DNA from: Forficula auricularia
Taxonomy: Eukaryota; Arthropoda; Insecta; Dermaptera; Forficulidae
DNA: 64,000 nucleotides
NCBI GenBank assembly: GCA_024734495.1
Contig: JALMQS010000061.1
Span: forward strand, 9,218,286-9,282,285
Direction of reading: 5' to 3'
Part shown: in pieces, positions 57,710 through 64,000 of the stretch
How the letters are laid out: each line of letters starts with the position of its first letter
Position numbering within the stretch: the first letter of the stretch is position 1
Position numbers and translations under genes: made by a program
Notes under the pieces: model-generated
Told to the model about the DNA's origin: nothing
Databases searched by the model: none
Seen by the model: only the letters and a program-made list of their open reading frames with translations

Positions 57710-57941
57710 GAATCGGGTATTGTTATTTAACACATGGTCACATTCTTCGGGAGAAAATCCGGCCTGGTGTATACCCTGTGATCACATAATCAATGTAACT
57801 CATCTGTTGTTCGAATGTCTTTTATTCAGAAACCAACGAATTAAAAATGACATTTTTTCAAAGGATATCTTGGAAGGAAAGGATCACACTAGAAACATAA
57901 AAAATTACTTATCAGAGATAGACCTATTAGAATACATTTAG
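57710..57941 (+). pseudogene. RNase H-proximal tail of a non-LTR retrotransposon
   Basis: Frame 1 gives L-T-H-G-H-I-L-R-E; after a one-base shift near 57,765 it continues N-P-A-W-C-I-P-C-D-H ... V-T-H-L-L-F-E-C. This is the 'LTHGHLL ... P.C..C ... H.L.EC' tail following RNase H in jockey/I/R1-like elements. The end is TAG at about 57,940. The opposite orientation to 56743-57465 means a separate insertion. Confidence 0.65.
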
Positions 57942-57943
57942 GG

Positions 57944-58215
57944 TAGTTGTATCGCGACAATAGTAGCAAAAACTTTGTTAGCATATATAGTACAGACAAT
58001 AAGGATTCATAATTCATAAGCCCGAAACTTTTTTGCTGTTTATGTATCACTATTATAGCAAATCTGGCAACACTGTCTGAGCAAGTATATATTTTATCAT
58101 AGAAATGTCAAATAAAGTACATTATATAGGGAGATTTTTAAAACAAAAAGTTCTTAATAAGCGTTTGAAAGCTGTTGCGGCAATGGGTGAAGCGAAAAAA
58201 CGTCAAAAAAGTGTA
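57944..58215. other. Non-coding stretch
   Basis: The start (AGGGTAGTTGTATCGCGACAA) resembles the left end of the 58678-59201 element, so it may be a fragment of that family. Confidence 0.35.
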
Positions 58216-58285
58216 CTAAATTGGGTTATTGTCTCCTTCAATACATAAAAATTCTGCTACCTCTCGGCACAAAAACTTTCAATTT
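58216..58285 (+). repeat. Penelope pseudo-LTR fragment
   Basis: TTATTGTCTCCTTCAATACA then ATTCTGCTACCTCTCGGC, matching 33,831-33,890. Truncated. Confidence 0.65.
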
Positions 58286-58677
58286 AAATTGGGTTAAAAA
58301 ATGCGTTGTTGCCAGCTTGTTTTTAGTGTAAATTTTTCATTATTTATTAATTATTATCTCAGAAACTGTGTTGTAACAATGAATTAAAATTTTCTTAAAA
58401 AATTTATTAGTTATTGTTTAATGTTGGTTTAGTTTTTAAAACAATCATAAGAAGAGTTTCTTAATTATAATTAAAAATGTATGTAAACTTTCCGACATCC
58501 CGTATAGTGCAATGTATAAAGAGTCGGAAAACACTATCTTTGGAATTTAATATCTCCGGAACTATATTGTTCATAAATTTCGTGTTGCCACCAATCGACG
58601 CAGAAGTATTTAACTAATTATCTGTCTAAATTTCAAAAAAATCATAAGAAAATGCATTTGCTGATACAAATACCTTA
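58286..58677. other. Non-coding stretch
   Basis: Nothing recognisable. Confidence 0.45.
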
Positions 58678-59201
58678 AGGAGGTTCTTTCGCGACAATCC
58701 ACACAAAAAGTTTTAACCTCGTAACCACTCTATAAATATGAATGGTGCTAAAATTGCATGTTATGTTTTTTAACGTGACTGTACTTTTTACACTACTATA
58801 TTCTCTTTATGAATCGATCGTTTCCAAGCCATTGTTATTATATCCTCCACTAAAAATAATCGCCCTAATATATTATATTTTTTTTTATTTTTTATCAAAA
58901 CTACGAGGTAAATAATTTCAATTATTTTTTTAAGTTACTCCAAATATATTATTCTAACAAATATTAGTTTTTCATCAAGATGGCGAAAGTCCTTCAATGA
59001 AAAAAAATAAAATAATGATCATTTTCCCACCCTACCCAAATCTACCATATGTAAAAAATTTCATTTTTAATTGCAATTATTTCATGTTTGGTGTGGTAAA
59101 TCATCTTCAAATTTTAACAGTGTGTTTATTATGCTTTTAATGACTTATATTCCAAGTTTCTGAAGACTTCTTGAATTTTTGCATTTGTGAAAGAACTACC
59201 T
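58678..59201. mobile_element. TA-flanked MITE, AGGWRGTTCTTTC termini
   Basis: Left AGGAGGTTCTTTCGC and right GTGAAAGAACTACCT, flanked by TA (58676-58677, 59202-59203). Non-coding, fits a Tc1/mariner-like MITE. Confidence 0.6.
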
Positions 59202-59392
59202 TAAAGGCTACTACTTATCTAAAGCTTTCAGACATTGTTTACTTGTTGAATTTATTTATTTATTAGCTTAGCTTTTTTGTTTCCTTTTTTAGCTCTAATT
59301 TTTTCTTCTACTTTCGATTTACAACTTTATAAATAATCGATTTCTTCTGGTTGTAAACCATACTGGCAAATCGAGATAGGAACCTAATAATA

Positions 59393-59535
59393 CTTTCCGT
59401 CCCTAGAGGCCTTTCCGCGATGGCCTGGATCCCGGCACAATGGAATCGGTCAGGATGCATTCATGCTTGCCTGCTGTGCCCCGGCGAATACGGTTTTGGG
59501 TTGTCCTGGCGGGGGTCCTGTAGGGGGTCGGAAAG
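59393..59535. mobile_element. GC-rich 143-bp TIR element
   Basis: CTTTCCGTCCC and GGGTCGGAAAG ends between TA dinucleotides (59391-59392, 59536-59537). The interior is strikingly GC-rich compared with the flanks. TIRs are short and imperfect. Confidence 0.5.
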
Positions 59536-59537
59536 TA

Positions 59538-60329
59538 TCTAGGAGAATATACTATCTGATGGCAAATGGGGCTGTTTTTTGAATCCCCATAAAAAATCGA
59601 ACTACTTTTTCATTTTTTTTAATCGAAGTGAAATTTTGTCCTCTATAATTTACTATAGGATGGTTATGTACAAAATATGTACCGTTAAGCGAAAAACTGG
59701 AAAAAGTCCGAAAATTTCGAGGTTTTTCGGCCCCCACACTTTCGTATACCTATATACATGAAGGGAGTTATTTAGTCGCAAAGATATTTGAAACACCTTT
59801 GTCTCAGATATACTGCGCATTGAGATTTAAAATTTATGCTAAGTATTAGTTAAAAAGAGTAGGTACAGTTAGATTTTGTTTGGAATCCGACAAATGGAAG
59901 TACTGTTTTACTCTAGGTGTTTTTTTAAAGCGTTGTGAATTTAAGTTATATAATGTCATTGAATCAATTTTGGCTTGGGATTAAGGCAGAATTTCCAACA
60001 TTTTCTGAAAATGCCCCTAAATATACATACGTTTCTTCACTAAATATTTTTAGGAAAATTATACTATAAAAATTAATTTATTTTTTATGATTTATTAGTA
60101 AAAATGTTTGTTTAATCCAGTATGATTTTTTTAATATATCTGGAGTCGCCAAAAATTTCTCAGTCAAAACGCTGAAAAGCGCTCTTCTAGAATACTTATG
60201 ATAATTTATATTAAATTATCAACTTCTTGTTCACTAAGAATAAACATTTCTTCGTTTTCAATTTCAACAGAAAAAGGATCTTTAATCTACATATGATTTG
60301 AAGAAATACCCGAAAAGTAGTAAATATTG
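59538..60329. other. Non-coding stretch
   Basis: Overlapping small frames at 59,552-59,761 are unsupported. Nothing else. Confidence 0.45.
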
Positions 60330-60787
60330 AGCGAAACCATGGCATTTTGGTCTACAAAAAAGCTCTAAAAAGTAAACATGGAAAAAATTATATTTTCTGA
60401 GATAATAATTGTTTTGTCAAAATGTCTGTTAGTTACTCTGTGCGTTACCTAATTTTTGTGGACGAGCTAGATCAAAAACTAGTGTGAATATCGAAACGAA
60501 ATTTCACACGTAGTTTTGGTCTATTGAGATTAAGAGCTGATTAGATTTTGGTGCATAACGACCCAAAATTAAGGGGGTGGAGGGGGGTTAAACATTAAAA
60601 ATCTAGGCCATTTGAGCAAACTTAACCAAATTTTGTATACATAATCAATGGGTCCCCAGAAGTCTAAAAATGCAAAAACTAACCCCTCCCCTACATGATT
60701 ATAAACAATTTTATTAAATATTAAATATAAGTGAGGGGCCAGGTTGTATGGTAAAGTCAAGTGGATGGCCACATCAGAACACGTCAG
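60330..60787 (-). mobile_element. CCATACCCTGTATGG-family copy lacking its hairpin end
   Basis: Matches 15649-16360 in reverse with one GTATACAAAATTTGG module instead of three, ending (plus strand) GAACACGTCAGCTTA. Truncated at the left. Confidence 0.65.
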
Positions 60788-60792
60788 CTTAT

Positions 60793-61512
60793 TTTTTTTT
60801 ACTTATCCATAGCGGAGCATGGATAAAATATAGTAATCGGTCTCGAGCCAAGAGCGAATTCAAATGGTCCTCAGGTAAAGAATACGTGACCCATTGTCTC
60901 AACCAAAGTCACAAATTGTAGTATTCAGGTTGAATTTTAGGACCTGATGTCTTGCCAAAAATTACATCGAGTCTTCTCCAGGGGCCAACATTTAGTCGGT
61001 AGGGCTGTGGATGGATTCATGAATGTATGGATAGATGGATTCCTTTTTTTCGTCGACAATTTTTTCCAAGCACATAATGAAAACATACCATTAATTTAAT
61101 AAAATGAAGAGTTGATTAGATTTTCGAACATATAAGCCTACAAGCATTAGTACTAACTTTATTCCAGTACTTTTTTAGTTTTCTTGAAAATGACTTTAGC
61201 AATTTTGATGAAATTTAATATTCTAATTAAGTACCCTGAGAACCACAAAAATGTTATTTAAAGTTTTGATTTTAAGTCGATTCCTCCATGTCTTCAGCAA
61301 TGATTACCAATGATAATCCAAACGTCAAAAATGCAATGTAGAATGGCTATTACTCAAGTATTAGTTGAGCATCTCTGGATTCTATTGAATTTAAGTCACA
61401 CTTCAAATATCCACTGATGTCTGATTAATAATAAAGAAATAAACATATTAATTTTTCAAATGACTTTTGGATAAAGTCTAGGAACAATCTGTTGCAGTTT
61501 TTTTTTTTTAAC
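60793..61512 (-). mobile_element. Hairpin-ended repeat, CCATGCTTCGCATTGG family, copy 2
   Basis: The plus strand starts TTATCCATAGCGGAGCATGG (the hairpin) and ends 'gcagtttttttttttaa', the inverse of 36226. Directly abuts the preceding element. Confidence 0.6.
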
Positions 61513-62270
61513 GCTGTGCTTATCAACGGCCATAAGATATTCAAAAAGTAGGTATAAATTTATTTTTTCCTCTCCGAAATTAAGAAAAGAGAGTTAATTA
61601 GGACTATTTCAATAAATACTAGCGATGTCAAAATCGTCGTTCTTATCGAATAGTTAATAGTAGGTATGTAATATCAAAGTTTGTATAGTGATTTCAAAGA
61701 AGGGGATACCCAGTGTTAACACAACCATTGCATAGTATCTTCTGATTAAGTTTAAAACAGAGCAAAGCGGAGATAGCTATAAGTAAAAGTCGTAGTTTTA
61801 CTTTGGTTTTTTAATATGTTCAGTATCATCTTGTTTGTGGACTCATTAGAATATTGTTTTCAGTGTTTTTTTTTTGTTGTTTTGTTTTTATAATTGGTTA
61901 AAAACATAACTCTCCTATGCTCGCTAATATACCTATATTATTTTTGTTTTAAAAATAATAGCAAAATAAAAATAACGAATAAGACAAAAATATGTAAGAT
62001 GTAGTGATGTAGATTTGATCTTTGGGAAAATCTTCGTTAGCCATCTTATTATATAAACTTATACTCGTGTGGTAGGTATAACCAGTGGGGTAGCGTAGGT
62101 TTCTACTTCTTTTTTATTTTTAGGACCAGCTAGTTTGTCCAGCCAACTGCATCATCTCTTCAGGGGGCTTCTGACTTGTTTCTCTTCTGTTTCATCTCAA
62201 TCCTGTCAAATCTACTTTTGATCATCATTAGTTCACCTAACGTGAGTAAAACATTTCGCATGGCCTTAGA
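61513..62270. other. Non-coding stretch
   Basis: Nothing recognisable. Confidence 0.45.
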
Positions 62271-62278
62271 GCTTAGAC

Positions 62279-62598
62279 CAGTGATTCTCAACCTTTTTTT
62301 CGTCACGGCACACTTTTAATAATTTAAAAATTTGACGGCACACTAACAATAAAATAAATTAATAGAATTTTATTTGGATTATTGATTGATGTACCTATAA
62401 AATTATCAAAGGACATTCTGCATCCTGTAAAATGTTACTACCTCTTTAGTTCAAATGATCAAATAAATATTTGGATTAAATATAGTGTCACCTGATAAAG
62501 AAATGTAGCAAAAATAAATAATTATCAATTCGGGAGGGACCACTGACTAGCTGTGGCGGCACACTAAAGTACCGCGGCACAGTGGTTGAGTATCACTG
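62279..62598. mobile_element. hAT-type MITE with perfect TSD
   Basis: Ends CAGTGATTCTCAACC and GGTTGAGTATCACTG, with CGGCACAC repeats inside both, flanked by identical GCTTAGAC (62271-62278, 62599-62606). 320 bp, non-coding. Confidence 0.9.
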
Positions 62599-62606
62599 GC
62601 TTAGAC

Positions 62607-63526
62607 AAAGGCATCTTTTTTTTCTAAACGAACATAACTAGAATTATCAGGAAGCATGATGATTTTTCGCATGCTCATATATTCCCTTATCTAGTTTAAA
62701 TTAGCATATTTAAATATTAATTTGAATTATTTAATGTTCTAATTTTCACTAAATTTCAAAATATTTTTATTTAATTTTTATTATTAACTTTATTTAAATT
62801 TAAATAGCATTTTTAAAATCAATTTTCTTCATTAATTATTTTCATTTGATATAATTAAGTAGAGAAATAATATTAATTATTAATACATTATTAATAAAAA
62901 GCTTTATATTTCAAATTGCTTTTTCTAATATATAAATTATAAAACCAAAGGCCAGTTTGTCCACCTCCGATTATGGTACATTAGTGTAGGTAAACTTAAA
63001 TTTTCAGAGTCGAAATACATTTAAGATTGCTGCAATTTTCGGTTCTAGATAATAAAGCTGGTATTAAAAATATCAAGTAGTTTGATAGGAAGTAAATAAG
63101 CCGGTTTTACATCCTTTTATCATTTTTTTACTTTATTAATTAATTACATTAATTGGATATGACTTATGACAGATTAGCAAACACTAACAGGATTTTCAGC
63201 TCATCTGTAGAAACAACGAGAAACAGAAGTGGATGAAGTGAGCTTTCTCAACAAAAATTATACAATTTTGAATTGAAATAAAAATAATTTACAGATCTAC
63301 TTTAAAAATTCATTGGACCAACCAACAATTATTTATTATTGATGTGATTGAGCTGGAGTTGTGCCAAAATGTTATTAAGAATTGAATAAAAAGAAATACA
63401 GCACGCCATCAAGGATTTGGGCGATATTATTTCTCACGTTTAATGTCATATCTACTATACTTTTTAATATACATTAGAGAAATTAAGGAAATATCATTTG
63501 CAATAAGCGACGGACTGAAAAAAAAA
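62607..63526. other. Non-coding stretch
   Basis: AT-rich. Nothing recognisable. Confidence 0.5.
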
Positions 63527-64000
63527 TCGGTCCTTTTATTCAGATATTAAAATCCCCATAGGGAAAGGATGAGAAATAAGCTTATTCACCAGTAGAATTA
63601 ATAATAATTAATAATAGGTCCTTTTATTTAGATATTAAAATGCCCATAGGGAAAGGATGGGAAATAAGCTTATTCACCAGTAGAATTAATAACTCAAAAT
63701 CGGTCCTTTTATTCAGATATTAAAATGCCCATAGGGAAAAGATGGGAAATAAGCTTATTCACCAGTAGAATTAATAATAATTAATAATAGGTCCTTTTAT
63801 TCAGATATTAAAATGCCCATAGGGAAAGGATGGGAAATAAGCTTATTCACCAGTAGAATTAATAACTCAAAATCGGTCCTTTTATTCAGATATTAAAATG
63901 CCCATAGGGAAAAGATGGGAAATAAGCTTATTCACCAGTAGAATTAACTCAAAATCGGTCCTTTTATTCAGATATTAAAATGCCCATAGGGAAAAGATGG
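63527..64000 (+). repeat. Tandem satellite with alternating unit lengths
   Basis: Six starts of GGTCCTTTTATTCAGATATT at 63529, 63617, 63702, 63790, 63875 and 63957 (spacings 88, 85, 88, 85, 82). Odd and even units differ at their junction: 'taataattaataatag' versus 'aataactcaaaatc'. The array runs off the window edge. Confidence 0.92.

Noticed and set aside
63527..64000. Possible CRISPR-like array
   Set aside because: Units are repeated along their full length with no unique spacers, and the genome is eukaryotic: a satellite.

Overview
The window looks like arthropod (probably insect) nuclear DNA. It is very AT-rich and dominated by transposable-element debris, with no bacterial-style gene packing. 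Two short GC-richer blocks on the minus strand are recognisable exons of an animal diacylglycerol kinase theta gene, and their C1 zinc-finger sequence resembles the insect form as far as I can recall it. No family assignment was checked by a search; all rest on motifs, terminal inverted repeats (TIRs), target-site duplications (TSDs) and repeats compared inside the window.

Layout. 1-10.7 kb: intergenic or intronic AT-rich DNA with a foldback element, a 0.9 kb TA-flanked element, decayed hammerhead-ribozyme-like motifs and a 1.1 kb foldback starting with an 'aaccgacttc' motif. 10.7-16.5 kb: a non-LTR retrotransposon tail, two elements with CAGGGTGGGG termini, a 0.94 kb TIR element and a hairpin-ended element; several share one ~115-bp internal module. 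16.9-26.9 kb: hairpins, hAT-type elements with 8-bp duplications, SINE-like copies and complex foldbacks. 27-31.5 kb: mostly featureless. 31.6-34.2 kb: the only long ORF, a 5'-truncated Penelope-like element (RT plus GIY-YIG) bounded by inverted pseudo-LTRs, carrying a complete hammerhead ribozyme, and sitting inside a wider inverted repeat.

35.8-49.85 kb: the host gene. The upstream exon (49634-49854) and the next one (about 35800-35956) are separated by a ~13.7 kb intron on the minus strand. That intron is packed with foldback elements, head-to-head Penelope-derived mini-elements with hammerhead-like cores, and short MITEs. 50-64 kb: repeat copies, a decayed hAT transposase between inverted repeats, hairpin-ended elements (one split by a retrotransposon insertion), opposed non-LTR relics with a MITE at their junction, further MITEs, and a satellite array with alternating unit lengths running off the right edge.

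Only the kinase exons appear to be host coding sequence. The strongest 'system' signal is the set of about a dozen CUGANGA-hairpin-GAAA cores tied to Penelope-like debris, at least two of which satisfy the full hammerhead fold by eye, together with an unusual density of long near-perfect inverted repeats.
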